Source: Sandaracinaceae bacterium (GTDB taxonomy: Bacteria > Myxococcota_A > Polyangia > Polyangiales > Sandaracinaceae). Taken from it: a DNA stretch of 64,000 nt. The notes beneath the pieces were generated by a model that did not search any database, was not told the origin of the DNA, and was given only the letters and a program-made list of their open reading frames with translations. Below are positions 25,968 through 36,467 of the stretch, one piece after another (position 1 is the first letter of the stretch; each line of letters opens with the position of its first letter). A program made the position numbers and the translations under genes. The stretch covers positions 62,001 to 126,000 of the forward strand of contig JACKEC010000021.1 in assembly GCA_020633195.1 (NCBI GenBank). Reading direction: 5' to 3'.

Positions 25968-26599
25968 CACTCTTCTTCTTCCGAGCCGCGCTCGGCTTCT
26001 CGGGCCTGGGCCTCGGCCGCCGCGATCTTGGCCGCGATCACCCGGCGCTCCTCGGCGCGGGCGACCTCCTTCTCGGCGACGCGAGCGGCGATCTGTTCTT
26101 CGGTGAGCGGCTCCTCGGGCTCGGGCGGCGCGGCGGCCGCCGCGATCTTCGCCTGCACGATGGCCTGCTCGCTGTCGTACTTGGCCTGCTTGGCCGAGCG
26201 GATGGCCTCGCGCTCCTCGTCGCTCGGGCGACCCTCGAGGTAGCGGATCTCGGCGAGGTCGACGCCCTCGGGCGGGTTCTCCTGCACGCGCTCGGTGTAG
26301 GTGAGCGAGCGCTGCTTCTTCTCCGCCGCCGCGATCTTCTTCTGCTGGATGGCCGCGAGGGGGCCCTTCTTCGGGATCCCGAGGTCCGGCATCACGAGCG
26401 GCTTGCGCAGATCGCGGAGGTCCTCGTCCTGGAGGATCTCGTCGATCCCCGTGCTCGCGCGCAGCTCGCGCGTCGCGCGGCGGAACTCGCGGTACGAGCT
26501 CACGACGGCCTTGAGCAGCTTGGGCAGCCGATTGGGCCCCACGGCGATCAAGAGGACGACGCCGATGATCACCAGCTCCGTTGCGCCGATCCCGAACAC
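25967..26599 (-). CDS. tatB: Twin-arginine translocase TatA/TatB family subunit, TatB-like
   Basis: The 210-residue product has the TatA/B N-terminus: a short membrane helix (residues 2-20), Glu8, and the GPNRLPKLLKAV hinge and amphipathic helix. The long charged tail, rich in Ala, Glu, Lys and Arg with probable coiled coil (about residues 85-205), is more like TatB than TatA. TatB works with TatC in substrate recognition. A separate TatA is not seen in this window. The ATG start is clear and the gene precedes tatC directly. Confidence 0.82.
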   Translation of the reverse strand: MFGIGATELVIIGVVLLIAVGPNRLPKLLKAVVSSYREFRRATRELRASTGIDEILQDEDLRDLRKPLVMPDLGIPKKGPLAAIQQKKIAAAEKKQRSLTYTERVQENPPEGVDLAEIRYLEGRPSDEEREAIRSAKQAKYDSEQAIVQAKIAAAAAPPEPEEPLTEEQIAARVAEKEVARAEERRVIAAKIAAAEAQAREAERGSEEEE

Positions 26600-26695
26600 G
26601 CGACCCGCGTTGTAGCACGCCGGACGGGTTTCAACCGGTCCGGGGAGGCGTTCGGCAACTCGCCCGACACCACGCGATCGCGGGGCTGCCGGCGG

Positions 26696-28513
26696 CTACT
26701 CGAAGGACACGCCGCGCAGGCGCTCGGCCGCCCGGCTGAGCTCGCGGACGTGGGACTCGTAGTTGCGCGTGAGCTCGTGGATGCGGCGCACCGCGGCGAG
26801 CGTCTGCTCCGAGCCCCGGGCCTGCGCGCGCTGCGACTGGTGCAGCTCGTTGACCATGCCGCTGATGTTCTCGATCGCCTGCGAGATCTGGCGCCCGCCG
26901 CGGGCCTGCTCCTGGCTGGAGCGCTCCACGTGCTGGGTGATCAGCCGCATCTTCTCGGCGCTCTTCATGATGAGCTCCGAGCCGCGCGCCTGCTCGGCGG
27001 TGGCCGCCGCGATCTGCTGCACCGTCTCGGCGATCCGGCCGATCGCGTCGGTGACCTGCTTGCTGCCCTTGGCCTGCTCGACGGTCGCCCGCGCGATCGC
27101 GCGGACCATGCTCGTCGACTTCTGAGACGACGTGAGGATCTTCTTGAGCGCGCGCTCGGCCTCGGCGCTGACCTCCACCCCGCGGTCGACGGTGGCGGCG
27201 CCGAGCTGCACGGCGACGATCCCCTTCTTCGACTCGTTCTGGATGGTCTTGATCAGCTCGGCGATCTCCTTGGTGGACGCGCCCGCGCGCTCGGCGAGGT
27301 CCTTGATCTCGTCGGCGACGACGGCGAAGCCCTTGCCGTGCTCGCCGGCCTGCGCCGCGATGATGGCGGCGTTCAGGGCGAGGAGGTTGGTCTGCTCCGC
27401 GACGTCGTCGATGACGTTGAGGATGTCGCCGATCGCCTCGATCCGACTGCCGAGGTTGCTGATGACCTCGACGGCCTCGGAGCTGGTCTCCTTGATCCGG
27501 TTGATCTCGTCGATCGTCTTGAGGATCGCCTCGGCGCCCTTCTCGGCGTCGACGGCGACCTCCTCGGAGAGCCGCGCGGTCTCGTTCGCGTTCGACTGCA
27601 CCTGGTCGATGGACACGTCCATCTGGTTCATCGAGGACGACGTCTCCTCGGCGGTCAGCGACAGCGCGTCGACGTTCCGGGCGACCTCCTTGATCGAGTA
27701 GGTCATCTCCTCGATCGAGCTGACCGTCTCGCGGACGCTGTTGGCGAGGTTCGCCATGTTCTCCGCGACCTCGTCGTTGGTCGCCGTCATCTCGAGGATG
27801 GAGCTGCTGCTCTCCTCGGCGTTCGAGGCGAGCGCCTCCACGTGCTGGGCGATCTGGTGGAGCGCGGCGCTGATGCCCTGCATCGAGTCGATGGTCTGCT
27901 CGACCGCCGCCATCTGCTCGCCGAAGCCGGCGCTGAGCTTCTCGACGTGGTCGGCCACGAGCCCCTCGGCCTCGCGGATGTTCGTGCGGCCGTACGCGAG
28001 CTTCGCGCTGACCCCGCGCAGGTCCTCCATCGAGCGCGCGAGCGAGTTCTCGGACTCGGTGATCCGCGCTCGCAGCTCCTCGCGGTCCCGCCGGACCTGC
28101 TCGAGCTCCGCCGGATCCACGACCGGGCGGCGCGCCGCCTCGAGCTCGTCCTCGAGCCGATCGAGGCCGCGCTGCAGCTCGTCGCGCTCCGTCTGCGAGC
28201 GGGCGATCTGCGCGGCGACGCGGCCGAGCTCGTCGTAGAAGACGTTGAGCTCGGCGTCCGCGTTGGCCGGCCGCGTGGGGGTCCGACCGTCGCCGACCTC
28301 GCGCACCGCGCGCGAGAGGTCGTCGGTCTTGCCGCCCTTCATCCCCATGATGACGATCGACAGCCCGATGAGGCCGGCGGCCCAGGCGATGAGCTGACTG
28401 AAGTGCGTGCCCCCGAGCGGGCCTGGCCACGCGACGGGGAGCAGCCCGAGGATCGCGACGATCACGCCCGGGTAGAAGGTCCCGCTCTTGGTCAGCTTCT
28501 CGAAGAATTCCAT
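26696..28513 (-). CDS. Methyl-accepting chemotaxis-type protein without periplasmic sensor
   Basis: The 605-residue product has two adjacent N-terminal transmembrane helices (about 14-30 and 38-57) and almost no periplasmic part, so it probably senses an intracellular or membrane signal. A coiled-coil region (about 100-170) leads into a long methyl-accepting signalling domain. The hairpin tip is EQTNLLALNAAIIAAQAG followed by EHGKGFAVVADEIKDLAERA, a slightly diverged version of the usual tip sequence. No che genes, flagellar or pilus genes are adjacent, so it may feed a distant chemotaxis-like array such as those controlling motility in myxobacteria. Long repeated heptad segments flank the tip. 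Confidence 0.9.
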   Translation of the reverse strand: MEFFEKLTKSGTFYPGVIVAILGLLPVAWPGPLGGTHFSQLIAWAAGLIGLSIVIMGMKGGKTDDLSRAVREVGDGRTPTRPANADAELNVFYDELGRVAAQIARSQTERDELQRGLDRLEDELEAARRPVVDPAELEQVRRDREELRARITESENSLARSMEDLRGVSAKLAYGRTNIREAEGLVADHVEKLSAGFGEQMAAVEQTIDSMQGISAALHQIAQHVEALASNAEESSSSILEMTATNDEVAENMANLANSVRETVSSIEEMTYSIKEVARNVDALSLTAEETSSSMNQMDVSIDQVQSNANETARLSEEVAVDAEKGAEAILKTIDEINRIKETSSEAVEVISNLGSRIEAIGDILNVIDDVAEQTNLLALNAAIIAAQAGEHGKGFAVVADEIKDLAERAGASTKEIAELIKTIQNESKKGIVAVQLGAATVDRGVEVSAEAERALKKILTSSQKSTSMVRAIARATVEQAKGSKQVTDAIGRIAETVQQIAAATAEQARGSELIMKSAEKMRLITQHVERSSQEQARGGRQISQAIENISGMVNELHQSQRAQARGSEQTLAAVRRIHELTRNYESHVRELSRAAERLRGVSFE

Positions 28514-28603
28514 CGGCCGAGTCCCGGACCAGGAGTAGCGGGCCCGCGGACCGCCGAGGGTACCGTTCGCGGTCGAAGCAGCGCAAGCGCCGCCACGCCC
28601 GCG

Positions 28604-29101
28604 TCAGCGCACCACGACGGCCTGCGCGATGCCTTTGACGGTGGGCGGATGCGTGGGTCGGAGCGCCACGACGGCGCGCGCCGCGACCTCGCCGGGGAAG
28701 CTCCGGCGTCGGACGGACACGACGGGGCGAGGACCCTGACGCGGCCGGTTCGAGAGCTCGAGCGCGGTCGCGAGGAGCCCCTGCTCGAACGGCGCGAGCG
28801 ACTTGAGCTGCAGGCCGATCCCCGGGGCGCCGGGCTGGGTCCCCGTCACGAGCCGGACGACCACCGCCTCGGCGTCGATCCACTGGACCGATCCGGGCGG
28901 GCGGAAGGAGACCATCACCGACTCGCCGACCTCCGCGGGCGTCCCGTCGGAGCGCAGCAGGATGCCGTCCTCCGACAGGTTCGCGATCTTGTCCCCGAGG
29001 AGGAAGAAGTCGTAGTCGGTGACGGCCTGACACTCGATGTCGACCGGATAGCGGCGGCGTTGGCGGCGCTCGTTCACGACGCCGAGAGGGAGGCTGGTCA
29101 T
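28604..29101 (-). CDS. PilZ-domain protein
   Basis: The 165-residue product has a PilZ domain, the common c-di-GMP binding fold. The first motif appears as RRQRRRYPV near residues 13-21 and the second as NLSEDGI near residue 44, matching RxxxR and D/NxSxxG. The C-terminal 45 residues are basic. The ATG at 29101 places the RxxxR motif at the usual distance from the N-terminus. It lies downstream of an unrelated exported protein on the same strand and upstream of the chemotaxis-type protein, suggesting a c-di-GMP link to motility or surface behaviour (inference). Confidence 0.82.
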   Translation of the reverse strand: MTSLPLGVVNERRQRRRYPVDIECQAVTDYDFFLLGDKIANLSEDGILLRSDGTPAEVGESVMVSFRPPGSVQWIDAEAVVVRLVTGTQPGAPGIGLQLKSLAPFEQGLLATALELSNRPRQGPRPVVSVRRRSFPGEVAARAVVALRPTHPPTVKGIAQAVVVR

Positions 29102-29178
29102 CGCCTCCGGTTGTACGCGGGTCCGCGGGGGCGCCCAAGAAAGTGGCACACGTAGGGCGGTGTAGGTTCTCAGCCGAT

Positions 29179-29895
29179 CTAGCGGACCTCGACACGGACG
29201 GGGTTCGACGCGAACACGCCCTCGAGGACGGGGCGCTGGACGTCGGGCCCGAGGGGCAGGCCGGTCCCGCCGTGGCCGCAGAAGCGGTAGACGACCCAGG
29301 CGGTGTAGACGCCGGGCGCCCCGACGGCGGCTTGCGACACGTGAGCCGCCCATCCGCCGTGCACGTCGTCGCGGCGCGCGCCCGGCGCCAGCGTCACGTA
29401 GTCCTCGTCGCGGATCGGGTTCACGTTCCCGCAGCGACCGCCGTGGTAGTCCCAGCGGTAGACCGTCTGCGTCCCCTCGTCGCGCAGGTAGAGGTCGTAG
29501 TGCGGGTGACGCCAGTGCTCGAGGCTGCCGTCGAGCGCGCGCATCACGACCACCGGGCCCGAGCTCGGGTTCGCGAAGGTGAGCCGGAGGGCGAGCGGCT
29601 GATCGCGGGCGACGCGCGTAGGGCCGGCGAGCTCGAGCTGGATCGGCGCGGTCGTCGTGGTCCTTGGACCGGGCGCGGGCGCCTGGACCTCGAAGAAGCC
29701 GTTGCCGCCTCCGAAGCGCGGGTCCATGAGATCCTCGCCTTCGGCTCGGGGCGCGCCGAGCGGCGGGCCCTCGGACGGCGGCGGATCCGAGAGGCACTCG
29801 GTCGGGGTCGCGGGGGGACGGACGCTCGGCCGCGGGGCGGTCGGCGCCACCGACACCAACAGGGGGACGAGCGAGGCGAGGAGGAGGCGGCTCAT
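29179..29895 (-). CDS. Exported hypothetical protein
   Basis: The 238-residue product has an N-terminal signal (LLLASLVPLLVSVAPTAP) and a long proline-rich segment. A beta-rich domain of about 150 residues follows, beginning PIQLELAGPTRVARDQPLAL, that looks immunoglobulin-like or fibronectin-like. Its best-conserved points are tryptophan and tyrosine positions (EHWRHPHYDLYL, VYRWDYHGG). I do not recognise a named family. It lies between a PilZ gene and a Ser/Thr kinase on the same strand and could be co-transcribed with the kinase, 51 bases upstream. Confidence 0.65.
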   Translation of the reverse strand: MSRLLLASLVPLLVSVAPTAPRPSVRPPATPTECLSDPPPSEGPPLGAPRAEGEDLMDPRFGGGNGFFEVQAPAPGPRTTTTAPIQLELAGPTRVARDQPLALRLTFANPSSGPVVVMRALDGSLEHWRHPHYDLYLRDEGTQTVYRWDYHGGRCGNVNPIRDEDYVTLAPGARRDDVHGGWAAHVSQAAVGAPGVYTAWVVYRFCGHGGTGLPLGPDVQRPVLEGVFASNPVRVEVR

Positions 29896-29946
29896 GGCGG
29901 TGTGACGTCCGGGCGGCGGGTTCGTTCCGCCCAGGATGGCACGCCG

Positions 29947-31230
<1,284 letters not shown>

Positions 31231-31320
31231 GTCGTCTCCGACGGATGACAGAGCCCGCGGGTTCGATGGAGTCGCATGACTTCATGGTGTTTAACAGTCC
31301 TTGCGAGGACCTGAAGCGGG

Positions 31321-32916
31321 CTACCCGAGCACGAGCTCGGCGGCGCGCTCGCCGATCATGATCGAGGCGGCGTTGGTGTTGCCGCCGACCACCTCCGGCA
31401 TGATCGACGCGTCCGCCACCCGGAGGCCCTCGACGCCCCGGACGCTCAGCGTCGGCGTGCACGGGGCGTCCTCGTCGGAGCCCATCCGGCAGGTGCCGAC
31501 GGGGTGGTAGATCGTCATCGCGGTGGCCCGGATGCCGGCCACGATCGCGTCGCGGGTCTTCGCCATCGCGCACGCGTCCGCGGGCGCGCCGGCGAGCTCG
31601 CGAAGGGGCGAGGTGGCCGCGATCTCTTGCGCTCGCTCGACGCCGACGACGAGGGTGTCGATGTCCTCGGGCTCGGTGAGGTAGCCGGCGTCGACGAGCG
31701 GCAGGTCGCTCGGGCTCGCGCTCCGCAAGCGGACGGTGCCGCGGCTCTTCGGGTAGAGGAGCGTCGGCTCGATCGCGAAGTGAGGGCCCTTCGGCGGGTC
31801 GACCCGCTTGCCGTCGGGGCCGGGGATCCCGACCGCCCATGGGCCCATGTGGAGCTGGAGGTCGGGGATCGGCGCGTCCGGGTGGGATCGGAAGAACGCG
31901 CCCGCCTCGGCGTGGTTCGTCGCGAGGGCGGAGCGCCGCCCGAAGGTCCACTGGAGCACGCGGCTGATCACGGTGAAGGGGCCCAGCTCCATCACCGCGG
32001 TCGGATCGGCGCAGCGCCACGACGCGGGCGCGAAGAGGTGATCCTGGAGGTTCGCGCCGATCTGAGGGCGGTCCGCGACCACCTCGATCCCGTGCTCGCG
32101 CAGGTGGTCGGCGGGCCCGACGCCGGAGAGCATCAACAGCTGCGGCGAGTTGATCGCGCCCGCCGAGAGCACCACCTCCCGCTCGGCGCGGAGCGTCTCG
32201 ACGCGACCGCGGCGCTCGATCTCGACGCCCACCGCGCGGCCGGCCTCGAAGACGACCCGCCGCGCGAGCGCCCCCGTCACGATCGTCAAGCGCTCGGCGT
32301 GCGCGTGATCGCGGAGGTACGCCGTCGACGCGCTCTCGCGACGACCGTCGCGGCAGCCGCGCACGAACAGCCCGGCGCCCTCTTGCGAGGCGCCGTTGAA
32401 GTCGTGCCGCGCGGGGATCCCGAGCGCCGCCGCGGCGGCGTCCGCGAACGCGAGGCTCGACGGAAGCGGGGTCGGGTGGTCCTCGATCTGGAAGCAGCCG
32501 CTCGTCCCGTAGTGGGGCTCGGGAGCTCCGGTCGCGACGCGGCGGGACTCGAACCGACGGAACACCGGCTCCACGTCCGCCCACGACCATCCGTCGCAGC
32601 CCGCGGCGGCCCACGCGTCGAAGTTCGCGGGGTTGCCCCGGATGTAGATCATCGCGTTGATGCTGCTGCTGCCGCCGAGGACCTTGCCGCGCGGCCACGG
32701 CATCACGCGCCCGCCGAGGCCGGGCTGCGGCGTCGTGCGCACGCACCAGTCCGCGTCGGAGTCTTGGATGAGCGGGTACATCGCCGGCGCGACGAACCGG
32801 AGCGAGCGGTCGCTGCCCCCGGCCTCGACGAGGGTGACGCTCGCGCCGCCATCGCAGAGCCGACGCGCCAGCGCGCAGCCCGCGGACCCTGCCCCGACGA
32901 CGAGGTAGTCGGTCAT
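31321..32916 (-). CDS. GMC-family FAD oxidoreductase (choline dehydrogenase-like)
   Basis: The 531-residue product is a flavin-dependent GMC oxidoreductase, acting on alcohols such as choline or sugars. It shows the FAD-binding GAGSAGCALARRL near the start, the GMC signature GGSSSINAMIYIRGNPANF, the second signature GAINSPQLLMLSGVGP, and C-terminal catalytic residues in YHPVGTCRM (His) and GGNTNA (Asn). The substrate cannot be read from sequence. There is no betaine aldehyde dehydrogenase or transporter next door. The start ATG at 32916 is well placed, 22 bases from the divergent acyltransferase-like gene. Confidence 0.9.
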   Translation of the reverse strand: MTDYLVVGAGSAGCALARRLCDGGASVTLVEAGGSDRSLRFVAPAMYPLIQDSDADWCVRTTPQPGLGGRVMPWPRGKVLGGSSSINAMIYIRGNPANFDAWAAAGCDGWSWADVEPVFRRFESRRVATGAPEPHYGTSGCFQIEDHPTPLPSSLAFADAAAAALGIPARHDFNGASQEGAGLFVRGCRDGRRESASTAYLRDHAHAERLTIVTGALARRVVFEAGRAVGVEIERRGRVETLRAEREVVLSAGAINSPQLLMLSGVGPADHLREHGIEVVADRPQIGANLQDHLFAPASWRCADPTAVMELGPFTVISRVLQWTFGRRSALATNHAEAGAFFRSHPDAPIPDLQLHMGPWAVGIPGPDGKRVDPPKGPHFAIEPTLLYPKSRGTVRLRSASPSDLPLVDAGYLTEPEDIDTLVVGVERAQEIAATSPLRELAGAPADACAMAKTRDAIVAGIRATAMTIYHPVGTCRMGSDEDAPCTPTLSVRGVEGLRVADASIMPEVVGGNTNAASIMIGERAAELVLG

Positions 32917-32938
32917 CGGGGCATGGTACTAGAGGGTC

Positions 32939-34108
32939 GTGGATCCCGAGCCCCAAGGCGAGGCCCGCGCTCGCATCGAGTCGATCGACATCGTGCGGGG
33001 CCTCGTGATGGTGCTGATGGTGCTCGACCACGTGCGCGATCACCTCACCGACACGCCGGGCGATCCCGCGTCGGCGGAGCACCCGGAGGTGGGGTTGTTC
33101 ATCGCGCGCTGGGTCACCCACTACTGCGCGCCGACGTTCGTGTTCCTCGCCGGCACGAGCGCTTACCTGTTCGGTCGCACACGGTCCAAGGCCGAGCTGT
33201 CGCGGTTCCTGTGGACGCGCGGGCTCTGGCTCGTCGTCCTCGAGTTCGTGGTGGTGCGGACCGCGTGGACCTTCTCGCTGGCGCCTCAGATGGGGCTCGT
33301 GGGGCAGGTCATCTGGGCGATCGGCGTGTCGATGATCGTCCTCGCCGTCCTCGTGCGGCTGCCCCTCGTCGTGTCCGCCGGGTTCGGGCTCGCGCTGATC
33401 TTCGGCCACGACCTCTTCGACGGCCTCGACCCCGCCGACTTCGGCGCGTGGCGCCCGCTGGTGCAAGTGCTCCACGTCTCCGGTCGCACGTCGATCCTGG
33501 GCCTGCCGTTCATGGTCGCGTACCCGCTGGTGCCCTGGATCGGTGTGATGGCCACGGGCTACGCCGCCGGGAAGATCTACGACCTCGAGCCCGAGCCGCG
33601 GTCGCGCGCGCTGCTCGGCCTCGGCGCGGCGTCGGTGGTCGCGTTCGTCGTCGTCCGCACGCTGAACGGCTACGGCGATCCCACGCCCTGGACGAGCGGC
33701 GACGACGCGCCGGAGACGGTGATGCACTGGCTCGCCGCGACGAAGTACCCGCCGTCGCTCGCGTACCTCCTGATGACGCTGGGCCCGATGCTGCTCGCGC
33801 TCGGCGCGCTGGAGCGCTGGCCGCAACGTCACTTGCGATGGCTCCTCGTCTTCGGGCGGGTCCCCCTCTTCCTCTACGTCGTGCACCTCTACCTCGCGCA
33901 CACGATCGCGGTGATCCTCGGCTGGGCGACGGGCTTCCCGCCGGGCGACTTCTTCACCTTCTGCTTCGGCTTCCCCGAGGGCTACGGCGTCTCGCTCCCT
34001 TGGGTGCTCTTCGCGTGGCTCGCGATCACCGCGGCGCTCTACCCCGCGTGCAAGTGGTACGGCGGGGTCAAGCGCCGGAGCCGGTCCCCGATCTTCTCGT
34101 ACCTGTGA
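32939..34108 (+). CDS. Multi-pass membrane protein, DUF1624/HGSNAT-like
   Basis: This 389-residue protein has about ten transmembrane helices. The N-terminal motif RIESIDIVRGLVMVLMVLDH and the HYCAPTFVFLAG segment match the DUF1624 group, which is related to heparan-alpha-glucosaminide N-acetyltransferase and other membrane acyltransferases. These use a histidine in the first helix, here in LDHVRDH. The product probably moves an acyl group from a cytoplasmic donor to a periplasmic acceptor such as a glycan. The GTG at 32939 gives the expected N-terminus. It is divergent from the GMC gene and followed by a hairpin. Confidence 0.78.
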   Translation: MDPEPQGEARARIESIDIVRGLVMVLMVLDHVRDHLTDTPGDPASAEHPEVGLFIARWVTHYCAPTFVFLAGTSAYLFGRTRSKAELSRFLWTRGLWLVVLEFVVVRTAWTFSLAPQMGLVGQVIWAIGVSMIVLAVLVRLPLVVSAGFGLALIFGHDLFDGLDPADFGAWRPLVQVLHVSGRTSILGLPFMVAYPLVPWIGVMATGYAAGKIYDLEPEPRSRALLGLGAASVVAFVVVRTLNGYGDPTPWTSGDDAPETVMHWLAATKYPPSLAYLLMTLGPMLLALGALERWPQRHLRWLLVFGRVPLFLYVVHLYLAHTIAVILGWATGFPPGDFFTFCFGFPEGYGVSLPWVLFAWLAITAALYPACKWYGGVKRRSRSPIFSYL

Positions 34109-34111
34109 GAA

Positions 34112-34131
34112 ATCGACGGGCGGCCGTCGAT
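34112..34131 (+). terminator. Hairpin after membrane acyltransferase-like gene
   Basis: ATCGACGG (34112-34119) and CCGTCGAT (34124-34131) form a perfect 8-base stem with a GCGG loop, starting four bases after the stop codon. It fits a terminator or transcript-end stabiliser; no T-tract follows. Confidence 0.45.
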
Positions 34132-34181
34132 CGTGAGCGGGCTCGTTCGACCGGAGGGTGAACCCCAACCCGGAGCCCGTC

Positions 34182-34271
34182 ATGACCGACCTCATCGCGA
34201 ACCCCGCGGTGGGCGCGCTCAACCAGATCGCGCTCCTCGGCTTCCTCGGCTACTTCACGTTCGCGGGCTGA
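34182..34271 (+). CDS. Possible 29-residue small membrane peptide
   Basis: A short frame starts ATG at 34182 with a GGAG site about 7 bases upstream and ends at TGA 34271. It encodes a hydrophobic peptide (after MTDLIANPAVG the rest is ALNQIALLGFLGYFTFAG in type). The codon choice is like that of neighbours and the peptide could form one membrane helix. It lies between a terminator-like hairpin and the COQ4-like gene. It may equally be a leader or chance frame. Confidence 0.35.
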   Translation: MTDLIANPAVGALNQIALLGFLGYFTFAG

Positions 34272-34291
34272 CGCGGCTACCCTGAGCACGC

Positions 34292-35020
34292 ATGTCGACG
34301 GAGTCCACGTTCGACCTCTCCCGCGCGCTGCGCGCGGCGCGCGCGCTCGCGGCCGACCCGGACGACACGCGGCACGTGTTCACGCTCATCGAGTCGCTCT
34401 CGTGGCGGACCAACGAGCGCCTGCTCGCGGGCTACCGGCGCGACCCCGAGGGGCGCCGCCTGCTCCGCGAGCGACCGCAGCTGCTGCCCCGGCTGTGCGA
34501 TCGCGCGGGGCTCGCCGCGATGCCCGAGGGCTCGCTCGGCCGGGCGTACCTCGCGTTCGTCGACAGCGAGGGCATCACCGCCGACGGGCTCGTCGAGGCG
34601 AGCCTCGAGGGGCAACGCGGGTTGCATGATCCGGACAGCGAGGCCGCCTATGTCGGCTCGCGGATGCGGGACACCCACGACCTCTGGCACACCGTGACCG
34701 GCTACAAGGGCGACATCATCGGGGAGGTCTCGCTCCTCGCCTTCAGCAACGCCCAGATCTGGAACCCCGGGGTGTCGGTCGTGGTCGGCGTCGGGGTCTT
34801 GAAGATCCGCGAGCTGCGCCTCGCGCGCTCGATCGCCCGCGGCCGGCGGCAGGGCCTGCGCGCCGCGTGGCTCCCCGTCGCGCCCTGGGAGCGGCTCCTC
34901 CCGCTGCCGCTCAACGCCGTCCGCGCGCGGCTGCGCGTCGTGCCGACCGCGCCCTACGTCGAGATGCGCTCGAGCGAGCTGCGCGCCACCGGCGTCCTCG
35001 AGCCGCGCTCCGCGGCCTGA
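34292..35020 (+). CDS. COQ4 family protein
   Basis: COQ4 homologues act in ubiquinone biosynthesis; in eukaryotes COQ4 performs oxidative decarboxylation on the ring. The 242-residue product has the family zinc motif HDLWH with a downstream glutamate (His129, Asp130, His133, Glu145) inside RDTHDLWHTVTGYKGD, plus the NPGV segment. The length suits the family. No other ubiquinone or quinone gene is near, and related bacterial COQ4-like proteins are found in various metabolic contexts, so the substrate is uncertain. The ATG at 34292 has no strong ribosome binding site. The gene faces the next group, whose last stop lies three bases away. Confidence 0.83.
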   Translation: MSTESTFDLSRALRAARALAADPDDTRHVFTLIESLSWRTNERLLAGYRRDPEGRRLLRERPQLLPRLCDRAGLAAMPEGSLGRAYLAFVDSEGITADGLVEASLEGQRGLHDPDSEAAYVGSRMRDTHDLWHTVTGYKGDIIGEVSLLAFSNAQIWNPGVSVVVGVGVLKIRELRLARSIARGRRQGLRAAWLPVAPWERLLPLPLNAVRARLRVVPTAPYVEMRSSELRATGVLEPRSAA

Positions 35021-35022
35021 CG

Positions 35023-35739
35023 CTAGCGCAGGACGCCCATCCGCGTGCCGGCCCAGGACCAAACCGCGACGTCGCGCAGCGGCGCGGCGAGCCGCAGGTC
35101 GTAGCCGCCCGGTCGCTCGAGGAGGACGTCGTCGGAGCCCGCCGCGACGACGAACGCCGGCGCGTCGTCGAGCTCCACGCGGACGACCTCGCGCTCGCCG
35201 GCGGGCGCGTCGAACGGCGAGGTGGGCGCGCCCGGCGGCTGCGCGGCGGCGAAGGGCGAGGGCCAGGCCGGCTCGTCCGCGCCCGGCCGCCACACCCGCG
35301 CCGCGCCCGGCGCGCGGGGCTCCGTCACGAGGAAGTCGACCCGAGCGACCTCCACCTGGTGCACCGCGTTCGCGACGGGCTCGTCGACGCTCCGCACGTG
35401 CGGCGGCGGCGCGGGCTCCGGGTTCACCGCGACGCTGTGGACGAACGCGCTCGCGCGAGCCCCGGGGGTCCACGGGGCGGGGGGGCGCAGCTCGTAGAGC
35501 GCGTGGGGCGGCGACGGCACCCAGCCCGGTGGCATCGGGACGGAGGGCCAGGGGGGCGCTGGCGCCTGGTGGCGGAGCGTGACGTCGGTCTCCACCGCCG
35601 CTCCGTCCACCTCGAGCCCGAGCTGGGCCACGGCGCGGATCGTGGTCACGCGGATCCAGACGCTCGCGTTGGCGGGGACCTCGTCCGTGGCGCGCGGCCA
35701 GACGATCGTGGCCTGGACCTGCGGGGCGGCGAGGCCCAT
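35023..35739 (-). CDS. Hypothetical beta-rich protein, last gene of the leftward run
   Basis: I do not recognise this 238-residue protein. It has no signal peptide and is rich in Pro, Ala and Val. The pattern of the first half (QATIVWPRATDEVPANASVWIRV) suggests an immunoglobulin-like or carbohydrate-binding fold. The last third is also beta-like (YDLRLAAPLRDVAVWSWAG). The ATG at 35739 overlaps the stop of the methyltransferase by one base (ATGA), so the two are translated together. As the distal gene of the FecR/VIT/VWA cluster it may act in the same process. Confidence 0.6.
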   Translation of the reverse strand: MGLAAPQVQATIVWPRATDEVPANASVWIRVTTIRAVAQLGLEVDGAAVETDVTLRHQAPAPPWPSVPMPPGWVPSPPHALYELRPPAPWTPGARASAFVHSVAVNPEPAPPPHVRSVDEPVANAVHQVEVARVDFLVTEPRAPGAARVWRPGADEPAWPSPFAAAQPPGAPTSPFDAPAGEREVVRVELDDAPAFVVAAGSDDVLLERPGGYDLRLAAPLRDVAVWSWAGTRMGVLR

Positions 35740-36422
35740 CAGCGACGGCCCCGCGGCGCCGCCGCCCGACGCACCGTCCAGTGCCGGTCCGACGTCTTCT
35801 CCACGGCCAGCGCGCCCCAGCCCACGTCGGTGAGCAGGCGCTGCATCTCCGGGCGGGTCAGCGACGCGCACAGCGAGTCGAAGAAGAGCTGCTGCTGGTT
35901 CATGGAGTCTCCGGCCGCGACCCGCTTCACGATCGCCCAGGCGTCGTCCATCGTCGCGGGGCGCTCGAGGTCGCGGATGAGCACGCCACCGTCGGGCCGC
36001 GCGACGCGCTTCATCTCGCGGAGCAGCGACGCCGGCTCGTGCAGGTGGTGCATCGTCGAGTTGCACAGCACCAGGTCGTAGTGGGCCGCGGGCAGACCCG
36101 TCGCGCGTCCGTCGAGCGCCGCCGTCGAGATGACGTCCTCGAGGCCGTGCTCCGCGATGTGCGCGGACGCGACCCGCAACATCTCTTTCGCGGGATCGAT
36201 CGCGAGGACGCGCAGATCCGGGCGCGCGGTCGCCATCAGCACCGGCACCTTCGCCGTCCCCGTCCCGAAGTCGACGACGGTCGGCCGCTCGACCGCGGCG
36301 AGGAGCTCGAGCGCGATCCGCGCGCACTCGCCGTCGGCCTCGGAGAAGTCCATCGCGTGGTACTCGAGGGCGTCGTCCTCGGTGTCCATGAGCTCCGGCT
36401 CGAGGATCCGTGCGAGCTTCAT
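35739..36422 (-). CDS. Class I SAM-dependent methyltransferase
   Basis: The 227-residue product is a class I methyltransferase: motif I VVDFGTGTAKVPVLMA, motif II VLAIDPAKEML and the later LVLCNSTMHHL and GGVLIRDL segments. The family (small methyltransferases with a MKLARILEPELMD start) methylates unknown, probably small, molecules. ATG 36422 is chosen for this conserved start; a GTG at 36455 with an AGGA site is possible and would place the start 13 bases from the kinase stop. It is part of a leftward operon between a Ser/Thr kinase and an unknown protein. Confidence 0.8.
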   Translation of the reverse strand: MKLARILEPELMDTEDDALEYHAMDFSEADGECARIALELLAAVERPTVVDFGTGTAKVPVLMATARPDLRVLAIDPAKEMLRVASAHIAEHGLEDVISTAALDGRATGLPAAHYDLVLCNSTMHHLHEPASLLREMKRVARPDGGVLIRDLERPATMDDAWAIVKRVAAGDSMNQQQLFFDSLCASLTRPEMQRLLTDVGWGALAVEKTSDRHWTVRRAAAPRGRR

Positions 36423-36467
36423 GCGCTCATGGTCCTGCGGCCTGGCGATCCCCACAACCGTCCTACT

